A stretch of DNA of 26,410 bases from an uncultured Burkholderiaceae bacterium (GCA_937871985.1 CALMPB010000508.1:1-26410), one strand, 5' to 3'; shown: positions 15,422-24,466, counted from the first letter of the stretch. The notes: generated by a model not told the origin, from the letters alone. Program-made: numbers and translations.

Positions 15422-16765
15422 ATGGCTGTACAGAAGCAATTTCTTACTACCCGCTATGGCGGCTACTATGCTCAACAAGTACCCGAAGACCCAGAGCTGA
15501 CGCATGTCGAGAAAGGCTCTGCGTGCGGCGAGTTGCTGCGCCGATACTGGCAGCCTGTAGCGTTGAGCAGCGAGGTGGGCGAGCTGCCCAGGACGGTGCG
15601 AATGTTTGGCGAAGACCTGGTTCTGTTCCGTACCACGGAAGGAGAGGTGGGTCTGCTGGAGAAGCATTGCAGCCATCGCGGAGCGTCGCTGGAGTTCGGC
15701 ATTTGCACGCCCAAGGGCATTCGCTGTTGCTACCATGGTTGGGAATTCGGCGTCGATGGCGCCATATTGGAAACCCCGGGCGATCCTCCAGAGAGCACGC
15801 TTAAAAATAGATTGTGCCATCCCGCCTATCCGCTGAAGGAATACCGGGGAATCATCTTTGGGTATTTCGGCCCGCCCGAGACGATTCCTCCCTTCCGGGA
15901 ATACGACAGCTTCGATTTTTCGGGAGACAAGCTGGTTCCCTACAGCCTGACCTATCCCTGTAATTGGCTTCAGGTGCATGAAAACGTGATGGATCCCATC
16001 CATGCGGTTTTCCTGCATACCAGGATGACGTTCACGCACTTTGCGGATGCCTGGGGCGAGTTGCCGGTGCTGAACTTCAGGGAAACGCCGTTGGGAATGA
16101 TCTATATCACCACGCGGCGCTGGAAAGACAAGATCTGGGTGCGTTCGAACGACATCATCCTGCCGAACCTGGCTCAAATCGGACATATATGGGAAGAAGG
16201 CCAGGACGAGCGGTCTTTTGCCCGCGTGGCCATTACGCGCTGGACTACGCCTGTCGATAACAAGACATGCAAGATTATCGGATGGAGACATCTGCACCCC
16301 GAGGTCGACCCCAGGGGAATGTCCGATGAAAGCCAGATTGGCCTGGAGAGCGTCGACTTTTTCGGCCAGAGCGCCGGCAGAGAATACGAAGAGCGGCAGC
16401 GCCTGCCGGGCGATTTCGATGCGCAGGTTTCTCAACGCCCCATTGCCGTGCATGCGCAGGAACATTTAACGGCATGCGACAAAGGGGTGGGAATGTTGCG
16501 CCGCCTGTTGCGCATGCAGATTGAAAAAATGGCGGGTAGTGCGGCATTTTCCCCGGTGGGCAATAGCGTGCAGGAGGGCGTGGCCACATATTGCCACGAT
16601 ACCGTCGTTTCTGTTCCGCCCATGCAGGATCGCGACGATCGCGAGTTGTTGCGCCTGGTGGGCGAACGCATTACGGACATTGTGCTGGATCCCCACAACC
16701 AGGAAGCGCCCAATCGGCAAGAGGCCGTGCGGCAGAAAATCGCCGATTTCGTGGGCAGCCTTTAA
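15422..16765 (+). CDS. Rieske non-haem iron oxygenase, alpha subunit
   Basis: The 447-residue ring-hydroxylating or demethylating oxygenase is of the phthalate/vanillate-type single-component alpha-subunit group. The Rieske 2Fe-2S ligands are C83-S-H85 and C102-C-Y-H105 within HCSHRGASLEFGI and CCYHGWEFGVDG. The mononuclear iron motif is HENVMDPIHAVFLH (186-199), with E187, N188, D191, H194 and H199 as the conserved positions. The C-terminal segment RPIAVHAQEHLTACDKGVGM is characteristic of this group. The enzyme is cytoplasmic and needs electrons from a ferredoxin-reductase that is not encoded nearby. It follows AGGAGG by four bases and begins the Liv-transporter operon. It would carry out O-/N-demethylation or ring hydroxylation of the imported compound; substrate unknown. 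Confidence 0.9.
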   Translation: MAVQKQFLTTRYGGYYAQQVPEDPELTHVEKGSACGELLRRYWQPVALSSEVGELPRTVRMFGEDLVLFRTTEGEVGLLEKHCSHRGASLEFGICTPKGIRCCYHGWEFGVDGAILETPGDPPESTLKNRLCHPAYPLKEYRGIIFGYFGPPETIPPFREYDSFDFSGDKLVPYSLTYPCNWLQVHENVMDPIHAVFLHTRMTFTHFADAWGELPVLNFRETPLGMIYITTRRWKDKIWVRSNDIILPNLAQIGHIWEEGQDERSFARVAITRWTTPVDNKTCKIIGWRHLHPEVDPRGMSDESQIGLESVDFFGQSAGREYEERQRLPGDFDAQVSQRPIAVHAQEHLTACDKGVGMLRRLLRMQIEKMAGSAAFSPVGNSVQEGVATYCHDTVVSVPPMQDRDDRELLRLVGERITDIVLDPHNQEAPNRQEAVRQKIADFVGSL

Positions 16766-16788
16766 AACCGTTCCAAGGAGACACAACT

Positions 16789-17406
16789 ATGCAGACTGGC
16801 CCTATACATGCTGGCGAGGTGGACTGGTCGGGAGAGAACCCGGGCATTTATTTGAAAGAGGATCCCGAGGGGCCGTGGACTGGCCTGATGTGCTTTTACC
16901 GCGTGGTGTACTCGCCCCACGGCATGGGCAGCGGCGTGGTGGTGCTGGACGAGCCCAATATCGAGAAGGGGCGCCCGGACGTCGATAATTTTTGCATTTG
17001 CGACAACGAGCCGCTGGCAAAGTACCTGGTCGCCCATTTCTTTTCCAACTTTGCGGCATTCAAGGTGTCGGCCGGCATCAGGGCCCTTAGCTATCTGCCT
17101 CTTACCAGCCTGGAGCGTGAGGGCGATACACATTCCACGTATTCGGAGATCGTGCGTTCCGGCGATCTCGAGGTCAGGATGACGTGGGGGGGGCTGGGCG
17201 ATGCGTATGCGGTGAATATGCCCGCGGCGCTTGGGGCGACAAAGAAGCATGACATGTACAGCTTCTTTGTGGATGCCAAGCAAGCCACGGTCAGTATTGA
17301 CGGACGCTTGTTGCGGGGCAAGCTGACGAACAGGAATTGCGGCGGCACGGCAAAGAGCTCGGCGTTCCTGGCGTTTTCGGAGACATGGATCAAAACCGCT
17401 GACTAA
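16789..17406 (+). CDS. Conserved-looking protein of unknown function in the Rieske operon
   Basis: The 205-residue protein starts at 16789, eight bases after AAGGAG. An upstream open frame overlaps the oxygenase and is not the real start. I do not recognise the family. It has no signal peptide and no membrane segment. It contains an even mix of short hydrophobic strands (RVVYSPHGMGSGVVVLDEP, FSNFAAFKVSAGIRALSYLP, YAVNMPAALGATKKHDMY), suggesting a beta-rich soluble fold. Two cysteines lie in NFCICDN. It is unlike the SnoaL-type beta subunits of ring-hydroxylating dioxygenases. Its place between the oxygenase and the transporter points to a role in the same pathway, perhaps as an accessory subunit or a hydrolase or decarboxylase-like enzyme, but no function is claimed. 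Confidence 0.75.
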   Translation: MQTGPIHAGEVDWSGENPGIYLKEDPEGPWTGLMCFYRVVYSPHGMGSGVVVLDEPNIEKGRPDVDNFCICDNEPLAKYLVAHFFSNFAAFKVSAGIRALSYLPLTSLEREGDTHSTYSEIVRSGDLEVRMTWGGLGDAYAVNMPAALGATKKHDMYSFFVDAKQATVSIDGRLLRGKLTNRNCGGTAKSSAFLAFSETWIKTAD

Positions 17407-17420
17407 AACGGAGGCCGGTG

Positions 17421-18293
17421 ATGCAGGAGATATTGCAATACACGCTAAGCGGTTTGGTAACCGGCAGTATTTATGGCTTGATCGGGGTGGGCTTTGTTGC
17501 CATTTACAATGCCACGGGCATTATCAATTTTGCGCAAGGGGACTTCGCGACGCTAGGCGCGATGCTGGCAATTACGTTGTCCTCGGTGGCGGGCTTGCCA
17601 TTGTGGCTGGCGATTCTGGTTGCAATTGCCCTGGTGGGCGCTATTGCGGGGCTCATCGAGCGTTTTGCGATTCGGCCGGCGGGCAGTAACGTCATTCGAG
17701 GCATTGTGATTACGATTGGCGTGGGTATTGTCCTGCAAGGCATCATCGCGGTCCTGTGGGGAACGGATGCCTACCCATTGCCATCGTTTTCGGGAGATGC
17801 TCCGGTTCATATCGGCGGCGCAACGCTGCCTAGCCAGGCCGTCTGGGTCATTGGCATTGCCGCCGCGGTGATGGTGGCGCTGAATGTGTTCTATCGGTAC
17901 AGCTATGCCGGAAAACTATTCAGGGCCTCTTCCATCAATCCTTTTGCGGCGAAACTCATCGGCATCCGCCCCAGCACCATGAGCACGATGAGCTTCGTGC
18001 TTAGCGGAGCGCTGGGCGCATTGGCGGGGATCATTATTGCGCCGATTGCATTAACGCAATACAACGCTGGGTTGTCTCTAGGCATCAAGGGGTTCGTAGC
18101 CTGTATCATCGGCGGCATCGGCAACCCGGTGGGGGTGGCCGTCGGCGGCTTGCTGCTTGGCATTCTGGAAGCCTTTTCCACGGGCTTGCTGAGTTCGGCC
18201 TACAAAGACGCGATTGCCTTCGTCCTGCTTCTGGCCTTTTTGTTTCTGCGCCCCGCTGGCCTGTTCGGCGCCTTGAAAAGTGGGAGGCGTTGA
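17421..18293 (+). CDS. LivH-type branched-chain amino acid/amide ABC permease
   Basis: The 290-residue inner-membrane permease is of the HAAT (LivH) family. The start at 17421 lies seven bases after GGAGG; a GTG one codon upstream is possible. The typical opening YTLSGLVTGSIYGLIGVGF and the family motif GIINFAQGDFATLGAM are present, and the C-terminal region has IIGGIGNPVGVAVGGLLLG and FLFLRPAGLFG. About eight membrane segments are visible. It works with LivM and the fused ATPase. HAAT systems move branched amino acids, amides, urea and aromatic acids, so a catabolic substrate is plausible. Confidence 0.93.
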   Translation: MQEILQYTLSGLVTGSIYGLIGVGFVAIYNATGIINFAQGDFATLGAMLAITLSSVAGLPLWLAILVAIALVGAIAGLIERFAIRPAGSNVIRGIVITIGVGIVLQGIIAVLWGTDAYPLPSFSGDAPVHIGGATLPSQAVWVIGIAAAVMVALNVFYRYSYAGKLFRASSINPFAAKLIGIRPSTMSTMSFVLSGALGALAGIIIAPIALTQYNAGLSLGIKGFVACIIGGIGNPVGVAVGGLLLGILEAFSTGLLSSAYKDAIAFVLLLAFLFLRPAGLFGALKSGRR

Positions 18294-18294
18294 G

Positions 18295-19236
18295 ATGAAG
18301 CGCTATCTATCCGCCATCGTCATATTGCTGGCCGTCTGTTTCTCAGGCTCCGATTATCTTATCAACCTGGCCGTCATTATCGGGCTATATAGTCTTCCCG
18401 CTCTTGGCCTGGCCTTGCTGTGGGGGTATACGGGGCAGATCTCGCTCGGGCACGCCGCCTTCTATGGCTTGGGCGCCTACGGCTCCGCATTGATAAGCAT
18501 GCGGCTTGGGCTTGACCCATGGCTGTCTATTCTGGTTGCCATGGCGCTGGTCGGCGTGGTGTGCAAATGCATAGGCTGGCTGGTGTTTCGCTTGAGCGGC
18601 CATCTTTTGGCTATGGCGACACTGGGTCTGGGAATCATCGTGCATATCGGTTTTGTGGAAATGCATTGGCTGACGGGAGGCCCGAACGGCCTTACCGGCG
18701 TGCCGCCGCTGTCGATTTTCGGCCTGGATCTGGTAAACAGCACGCAAATATTGCCGGTTATCTGGTTGGCCTGCTTTGTGGCTTTGTACTTCTCCGAGAA
18801 TCTTATCCGGTCGGTCATGGGAATAACCATTCGCACCGTTGGAGACAGCGAAATGGCGGCGACCTCACTGGGGGTGAACGTATCCGGGCTCAAGCAGTCG
18901 ATTCTCGTGCTCAGCGGCATGTTTGCCGCTGTGTCTGGCGCCATATACGCCCATTACATCGGTTATCTCAGTCCGGGGCCGTTCGATGTCGGCTTTTCCA
19001 TCAAATTGCTGTTGATGGTGGCAATCGGAGGCTTCGCCCAAATCTGGGGAGTGGCTTTCGGGGTGGTGTTCGTTACGGTTCTGGGCGAGCTGCTCAAGCC
19101 TTTGGGCGGCTATGACATTGTCGTATTCGGAGTATTGCTTGTCGGCGTCATTCTGTATTGTCCCAATGGGCTGTTGCTGCAATTTGCCAGGTTCGCGAAA
19201 CCGAAAAGCCAGCTTGCGGTTCGAGGAGGTCGCTGA
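18295..19236 (+). CDS. LivM-type branched-chain amino acid/amide ABC permease
   Basis: The 313-residue permease of the LivM family starts one base after the LivH stop, with GGGAGG as ribosome-binding site inside the previous gene. The hallmark GYTGQISLGHAAFYGLGAYG is near residues 42-61, and LTGGPNGLTGVPPLSIFG follows in the middle of the protein. The C-terminal region has GGFAQIWGVAFGVVFVTVL. The stop overlaps the ATG of the fused ATPase, so translation is coupled. Confidence 0.93.
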   Translation: MKRYLSAIVILLAVCFSGSDYLINLAVIIGLYSLPALGLALLWGYTGQISLGHAAFYGLGAYGSALISMRLGLDPWLSILVAMALVGVVCKCIGWLVFRLSGHLLAMATLGLGIIVHIGFVEMHWLTGGPNGLTGVPPLSIFGLDLVNSTQILPVIWLACFVALYFSENLIRSVMGITIRTVGDSEMAATSLGVNVSGLKQSILVLSGMFAAVSGAIYAHYIGYLSPGPFDVGFSIKLLLMVAIGGFAQIWGVAFGVVFVTVLGELLKPLGGYDIVVFGVLLVGVILYCPNGLLLQFARFAKPKSQLAVRGGR

Positions 19237-20861
19237 TGAAACAAGCCAGCATTTTGTCCGTCGAGGGAATCAGTGTTCGTTTCGGCGGCATCAAAGCCCT
19301 TAGTGACGTCAGTTTCAGTATTCAAGATGGAGAGCTGGTTGCGCTGATCGGCCCCAACGGAGCCGGTAAAACCACGTTGCTGACGGCCATTTCGAATCCG
19401 GGCCTCGCACAGTCCGGCGAGGTCGTGTTTCGTGGAGAGAATATCAACCGGACTCCCGCTTATCTGGTCAGCCGTAAAGGCATTGCCCGAACCTTCCAGG
19501 CCGGAGAAATCGTGGGCGCCTTGAGCGTCCGGGAAAATGTGATGGCCGGAGCAGTGGCCTCGTCGGGCATAGGCTGGCTGGCGGCATTGATTCATGCGAA
19601 GAAGTCTCGGAACGCGTTGCTGCGGTTGGCCCGGCGCGCGGACGAGCTTCTCGACATGGTGGGCTTGCTTGAACAGGGGGATGCCTCGGCAAATGCGTTG
19701 TCGGCCGGTCAGCAGCGTTTGCTGGCAATTGCCAGGGCCATGGCCACCAACCCCGCGTTATTGCTGCTGGATGAACCGGGCGCCGGGCTTAATGAAAGCG
19801 AAAAGCGGCATTTGGCCAAGGTCATCAGAGCGATTTCGGATACAGGGAAAACCATATTGTTCATCGAGCACGATATGGATCTGGTCGGTAGTGTGGCGCA
19901 GCGGCTGATGGTGCTGGATCAGGGGCGGCTTATTGCGGATGGCCTGCCGGCGGTGGTGCGCGAGGATCCGAAAGTCATCACGGCCTATCTGGGTGTGGCG
20001 GGCCAGGTCGAGAAAAAGAAACGCCGTGTCAATGGTTTCGAGCCGGTCAGCAAGATCAAGTCCAGGAAATTCCTGGCTGTAAAAGACTTGTCGGCCGCCT
20101 ATAACGGGGTTCCCGCATTGACGGGAGTTTCCCTGGAAGTGCAAAGCGGCGAGATCGTGGCGTTGGTCGGCGCCAATGGGGCCGGCAAGAGCACGCTGTT
20201 GAAAAGCCTTTCCAAGGTTTTGCAGCCGGCGGCTTCCAGCCTGACGTTCGAGGGAGTCGATTTGCAGGGGTTGCCGGCCGATGCGGTCGTTCAGATGGGC
20301 ATGAGCCTGGTTCCCGAAGGCAGGGAGCTTTTCGCTTCGATGACAGTACTGGACAACCTGATCATGGGCCGGCAGCCTTTGTTCGCCAAAGACGGCTGGC
20401 TGGTGCAGGTCATGAAAAGCCGCTCCAAAGACCCTGGGCTGGTCCAGCGTCTGGAGTTCGTCTATGGCCTGTTTCCCATTCTGCAAGAGCGCCAGCATCA
20501 ATTGGCCGGCACATTAAGCGGCGGCCAGGCTCAGATGCTGGCAATTGGCCGGGCTCTTATGGCCGAGCCAAAACTATTGATGCTGGACGAGCCGTCGTTG
20601 GGGATAGCTCCGCAAATAGTCGCCAGCATCATGCAGGCCCTGGTAGAGCTGAGGGAGCAGGGCGTAACGATATTGCTGGTTGAGCAAAACGCGCGGGCCG
20701 CGCTGGAAATTGCAGATCGAGGGTATGTGCTTGCCTCGGGCCAGATCATGACCTGCGGAGATGCCATGATGCTTTTGAACGACGCGGATATCTTGCAGGC
20801 CTATCTGGGCGGCAATAACTTCGAGGCGGCCAAAGCGCCTTTGATCAAACTTGTTTCGTGA
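19236..20861 (+). CDS. Fused LivG-LivF double ATP-binding protein
   Basis: The 541-residue protein holds both HAAT ATPases in one chain. The ATG overlaps the LivM stop (TGATG), after GAGGAGG. The first domain (about 5-256) is LivG-like, with Walker A GPNGAGKTT at 39-47, signature LSAGQ at 155-159 (canonical G replaced by A), Walker B LLLLDEP at 175-181 and the YLGV end. A basic linker (KKKRRVNGFEPVSKIKSRK) follows at about 260-278. The second domain (about 280-525) is LivF-like, with Walker A GANGAGKST at 312-320, LSGGQ at 427-431, Walker B LLMLDEP at 447-453 and the LVPEGRELF motif. LivG and LivF are normally separate genes. Here they would act as an intramolecular heterodimer. Confidence 0.93.
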   Translation: MKQASILSVEGISVRFGGIKALSDVSFSIQDGELVALIGPNGAGKTTLLTAISNPGLAQSGEVVFRGENINRTPAYLVSRKGIARTFQAGEIVGALSVRENVMAGAVASSGIGWLAALIHAKKSRNALLRLARRADELLDMVGLLEQGDASANALSAGQQRLLAIARAMATNPALLLLDEPGAGLNESEKRHLAKVIRAISDTGKTILFIEHDMDLVGSVAQRLMVLDQGRLIADGLPAVVREDPKVITAYLGVAGQVEKKKRRVNGFEPVSKIKSRKFLAVKDLSAAYNGVPALTGVSLEVQSGEIVALVGANGAGKSTLLKSLSKVLQPAASSLTFEGVDLQGLPADAVVQMGMSLVPEGRELFASMTVLDNLIMGRQPLFAKDGWLVQVMKSRSKDPGLVQRLEFVYGLFPILQERQHQLAGTLSGGQAQMLAIGRALMAEPKLLMLDEPSLGIAPQIVASIMQALVELREQGVTILLVEQNARAALEIADRGYVLASGQIMTCGDAMMLLNDADILQAYLGGNNFEAAKAPLIKLVS

Positions 20862-20869
20862 GGGCTTTG

Positions 20870-22099
20870 ATGGACTACGCAATGATTGGCCGGCAAGCCT
20901 TGGAGGCTATCGAGGCGACGCGCCCCGTTCTGGCTGGAATCGTGCCGGCTCGAGACCGGATTCGATTCCCCGGGAAAACGATATTGCACGCCGGCCCGGC
21001 GTTCAAGCATGGCGCTGTTTCGAAGCCGATACTCAACAGCGCCATAGTGGCGGCGGTTTTTGAGGGTTGGGCTCCTGATTTCCCGGCGGCGAATGCGATG
21101 CTGGCGGCGGGAGAAATCAGACTTGCACCGGCGCAGGATTTCAATGCGGTAACGCCGTTGGCAGCTGTAATAAGCCCCAGCATGTGGGTGCAGGAGGTCC
21201 GCAATGCCGGCGACGAAACCAGTGCCGCGGCTTATAGCGCCTTGAACGGCGGCAGCGGGGCGGCTGCCCGGCTTGGGCAATGTTCCGAACAGGCGCTGAG
21301 CCATTTGCGATGGATCAACGTGGAGCTGGCCCAAGCGCTGCGCGATGCCATTCGAGAACCACTAGAACTCATCCCTATTGCCCGGCATGCATTGATCCAG
21401 GGAGACGACTGCCATGGGCGGACTCAGGCAGGCAGTGAAAGACTGCGGCAAATTCTGGCGGACATGTCGCCGAGCCTGGTACGGAACTCGTCGGTCATCG
21501 AGTTTCTGGACACCTCGCCCAGCTTTTTTCTGAACATTTGGATGGCGGCTTGCAAGACGATGGTGCAAGCGGCGATTTTCCCTGGCAGCGATGTCGTTAC
21601 GACGATAGGCGCCAACGGCGTGGAGGTTGGGCTGCAGTTGGGGGGCATGCCGGGCCGGTGGTGGACTGCGCCGGCCGAGCCGCCGGTGGGCAGGCTGGAA
21701 GCCGGCTTTACGGCAAGTGACTCCTTGCCGGCTATCGGAGACAGTGCGCTGGTCGACGCTTTGGGGTTCGGCTGCATGGCCATGCATTATGCGCCGAAGC
21801 AGATGGAAGCGCTGTCCTCCTTCATGCCCGAAGAAAGCCAGAAGCGCGGCGAGTCGATTTTGCTGGGTGTGCATGGCGGTTTTGGCGATCTGCATCTTAA
21901 TGTCGCGTGTTCGGCCAGCCGGGCGGTTGCAAGCAACAAGACTCTTCCCGTTGCATTGGGAATTCTCGATGTGCAGGGAAAAGGGGGGCGCATAGGAGGA
22001 GGCATTGCGCTCGTTCCAATGGTGGTTTTACGCGATTCCTTCAACGCGCTTCAAAAATCGGCAGCCGCAATGGGCGGCGCCACGACCAGCAGTGTTTAG
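20870..22099 (+). CDS. DUF1116 (YlbE/AllG-like) protein
   Basis: The 409-residue protein matches the DUF1116 family, whose E. coli member YlbE (AllG) is a subunit of the oxamate carbamoyltransferase of allantoin fermentation. Recognisable blocks are ILHAGPAFKHGAVS (near 39-52), AVFEGWA (62-68), the polar motif QGDDCHGRTQAG (177-188; E. coli has MGDEFHQRN by memory), FFLN with ACKTM, GRWWTAPAEPP (262-272) and AIGDSALVDALG. Length matches the family. I chose the ATG at 20870 because GAGGG lies six bases upstream. A GTG at 20858 overlapping the ATPase stop is possible and adds four residues. The usual partner FdrA (AllF) is absent here, so its reaction in this transporter operon is unclear, but a carbamoyl or acyl transfer on the imported compound is a reasonable guess. 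Confidence 0.82.
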   Translation: MDYAMIGRQALEAIEATRPVLAGIVPARDRIRFPGKTILHAGPAFKHGAVSKPILNSAIVAAVFEGWAPDFPAANAMLAAGEIRLAPAQDFNAVTPLAAVISPSMWVQEVRNAGDETSAAAYSALNGGSGAAARLGQCSEQALSHLRWINVELAQALRDAIREPLELIPIARHALIQGDDCHGRTQAGSERLRQILADMSPSLVRNSSVIEFLDTSPSFFLNIWMAACKTMVQAAIFPGSDVVTTIGANGVEVGLQLGGMPGRWWTAPAEPPVGRLEAGFTASDSLPAIGDSALVDALGFGCMAMHYAPKQMEALSSFMPEESQKRGESILLGVHGGFGDLHLNVACSASRAVASNKTLPVALGILDVQGKGGRIGGGIALVPMVVLRDSFNALQKSAAAMGGATTSSV

Positions 22100-22131
22100 A
22101 AAAAAAACTTTTCATACACCAAGGAGTAGCC

Positions 22132-23271
22132 ATGAGACATCTATTACTTGCAGTTGCTGTATGTGCCCTGGTGGGTTCGTCCGTGAGCCACGCGGCCGAT
22201 ACCCTGAAAATCGGCGGCTTGCTGGAAACCTCCGGCTCGGTGGCCTCATTGGGGCAGCCAGGCCTGGAAGGTGCGCAGTTGGCTGTTGAACAGATCAATA
22301 AATCGGGCGGCATCAACGGGAAAAAGCTCGAGCTGATCAATATGAATACGGAGAGCGACAATACCCAGACGGTGTCGGCCGCCAAAAGGCTGATCGGCCA
22401 AAGCGACATATTGGCGTTGGTGGGCCCGATGAACACGGGTTCGTCGTTTGCAATTATCGACATTGTGCAGCGTGCCAAGATAGCCATGGTTTCCAATGGC
22501 GGTTCGCGGGGCATTGTGCTGCCGGTGGAGAAAAAGAAGTGGATATTTCTGGCCCCGCTGACCGACACCTTGGTGCAAAAGGTGATGCTGGCCGACATGA
22601 AGAAGAAAGGCATCAAGAATATTGCCTTGCTGAGTTCGGATTCGGCTTTTGGCTCCAGCGGTAAAGAACAACTGGAGGCCCAGTCCAAAGACTTTGGCGT
22701 CACTATTGCGGTACAGCAAACCTTCGGCAATAACGATAAGGACATGACGCCTCAACTGACGAATATTCGCGCCAAGAACGTGCAGGCTATTGTGGTTTGG
22801 TCCACCGGGCCGGCACAGGCGGTTGCGGTGCGCAACATACGCCAGCTTGGCCTGAAAGTTCCCGTGTACCTCTCGCACGCGGCCAATGACTATAACTTCC
22901 TGAGGTTGGCGGGCGATGCCAGCAATGGCGTCCTTATTCCGTCGTCGAAGATGTATGTGACCGACAGCCTGCCGAACGATGATCCGCAAAAAAGCGTCAT
23001 CCAGAAATTCATAGCCGATTACACCAAGGCGTATGGCCATCAGCCCGCTACGTTTGCCGGAAACGGATACGACGCAACCATGTTGGTGGCAAACGCCATC
23101 AAGGTGGCGGGAACCGATCGCAGCGCTATCCGGAGCGCCATAGAGGCCACGAAAAACTATGTTGGGGTAACGGGCATCTATAGTTATTCACCTACGGATC
23201 ACTTCGGCGTGCTGCCAAGCAGTGTGGAAATGCTGACGGTGAAGAACGGTAATTTCGTCTTGCAGGAATAG
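22132..23271 (+). CDS. LivJ/K-type periplasmic binding protein
   Basis: The 379-residue periplasmic binding protein is of the HAAT branched-chain/amide type (peripla_BP_6). The ATG at 22132 follows AAGGAG. A Sec signal peptide covers about 1-21 (HLLLAVAVCALVGSS, cleavage after SHA). The mature protein opens DTLKIGGLLETSGSVASLGQ and continues with GAQLAVEQINKSGGINGKKL, the classic first ligand-binding lobe. GYDATMLVANAIK lies near the end. It closes the Rieske-Liv operon and would supply the substrate to LivH, LivM and the fused ATPase. The ligand may be an amide or aromatic compound rather than an amino acid, judged from the enzymes present. Confidence 0.93.
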   Translation: MRHLLLAVAVCALVGSSVSHAADTLKIGGLLETSGSVASLGQPGLEGAQLAVEQINKSGGINGKKLELINMNTESDNTQTVSAAKRLIGQSDILALVGPMNTGSSFAIIDIVQRAKIAMVSNGGSRGIVLPVEKKKWIFLAPLTDTLVQKVMLADMKKKGIKNIALLSSDSAFGSSGKEQLEAQSKDFGVTIAVQQTFGNNDKDMTPQLTNIRAKNVQAIVVWSTGPAQAVAVRNIRQLGLKVPVYLSHAANDYNFLRLAGDASNGVLIPSSKMYVTDSLPNDDPQKSVIQKFIADYTKAYGHQPATFAGNGYDATMLVANAIKVAGTDRSAIRSAIEATKNYVGVTGIYSYSPTDHFGVLPSSVEMLTVKNGNFVLQE

Positions 23272-23343
23272 CGCTGCGGTACGAGGTGCCGGCCAGGCAG
23301 GAAGGGTGGTTGTATTTGGTGTTTGGACAGGTATTTAATGATG

Positions 23344-23374
23344 TTGGATACTGTAAGTTCCTGACCAATATAAA
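23344..23374 (+). promoter_or_regulatory. Putative promoter of the second LysR gene
   Basis: TTGGAT (23344-23349) and TATAAA (23369-23374) are separated by 19 bases in the 190-base gap before the LysR gene. The -10 is good and the spacing slightly long. Between it and the gene, AGCCAG (23420-23425) and CTGGCT (23445-23450) could fold next to the ribosome-binding site. No strong intrinsic terminator for the preceding operon was seen. Confidence 0.3.
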
Positions 23375-23461
23375 TAAAACGACCAGCCTTCTTGGGCGCC
23401 AGCGGGCCGGTTCGGCTAAAGCCAGCCGTTTCCGGCGGGTGTTCCTGGCTGTGGAGACATG

Positions 23462-24466
23462 ATGGCACCAGTGCTCAAAACTATTAAACCGACCATGCAA
23501 TCGGACGATGCTTCCTGTAAGTCGCGGGACTCGGCGCGGGAGAAAGCGCTACAGCTTGTGCCGCGGGTGACGTTGCGGCAGTTAAGCTATTTTGTCGCGA
23601 CAGCACGATGCGAAAGTATCGCGCGTGCCGCGGAAGAGCTGCATGTCTCGTCGCCATCGATTTCCGTGGCCCTGACCGAGCTGGAGTCGATCGTGGGTGT
23701 TCCGTTGTTTGTGCGGCGGCATGCCAGAGGTGTCGTGCTGACCGAGGCCGGGAGCGAGTTGATGGCTACCGCGCGTCAGATGCTTTTGATGGCTTACGAG
23801 TTTCGTTGCCGCAGCGATGCAAGGGGCTACGAATATGAAAGCATTATCGACTTTGGCTGTTTGGTAAGCCTGGCGCCGCTGGTGCCGGCCATTGTCAGCG
23901 AGTTTTATAAAGACTGTCCCAATGTGCGTGTGCGCTGGCACGAAGCCGACCATGCTTCGCTGATTTCAGGCCTGGAGGCGGGCACGATTAACTGCGGCCT
24001 GCTGTACGACTTCAATATCCCCGCCAGCATCACGACTACGATCATGCGGGAAATGCCTTTGCAGGCGGTGTTGCCGAGGCACCATCCCATGGCGCGGGAA
24101 GACCGGATATGCCTGGCGGACATGGTCATGGAGCCGTTTATTCTCCTTGATCTTCCCAATACGCAGGATTATTTGCTTTCAACATTCAGCGAGCTTGGGC
24201 TGGAGCCGAATATTGCGTACAGGACGCAGTCTTTTGAAATGCTGCGCAGCCTTGTCGCCAATGGTTTTGGATACGCTTTGCTTAATTATTGCCCGCCTTA
24301 TACAGGTTTGAATGGGGGGAGCCTGGTGTGCCGGCCATTGGCCGAGTCATTGCGCCCCAACAATATGGTGTTTGCCAAACGGCATAAGTACCAGACCCCG
24401 AGTGTGGTTGAAATCTTTAAACAGCACATAGCCGATTTTGTAGAGCAGCAGCCCATCAGTGCTTAG
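23462..24466 (+). CDS. LysR-family transcriptional regulator
   Basis: The 334-residue LysR-type regulator starts at the second ATG of ATGATG, with GGAG five bases upstream. The helix-turn-helix lies unusually far in, at about 37-100 (VTLRQLSYFVATARCESIAR, then AAEELHVSSPSISVALTELE), after about 35 polar residues. A GTG at V38/T39 could be an alternative start. The effector domain from about 120 to 320 begins IIDFGCLVSLAPLVPAIVSE. It is situated between the Rieske-Liv operon and the amidase, all in the same direction, and probably controls one or both in response to a pathway compound. Confidence 0.9.
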   Translation: MAPVLKTIKPTMQSDDASCKSRDSAREKALQLVPRVTLRQLSYFVATARCESIARAAEELHVSSPSISVALTELESIVGVPLFVRRHARGVVLTEAGSELMATARQMLLMAYEFRCRSDARGYEYESIIDFGCLVSLAPLVPAIVSEFYKDCPNVRVRWHEADHASLISGLEAGTINCGLLYDFNIPASITTTIMREMPLQAVLPRHHPMAREDRICLADMVMEPFILLDLPNTQDYLLSTFSELGLEPNIAYRTQSFEMLRSLVANGFGYALLNYCPPYTGLNGGSLVCRPLAESLRPNNMVFAKRHKYQTPSVVEIFKQHIADFVEQQPISA

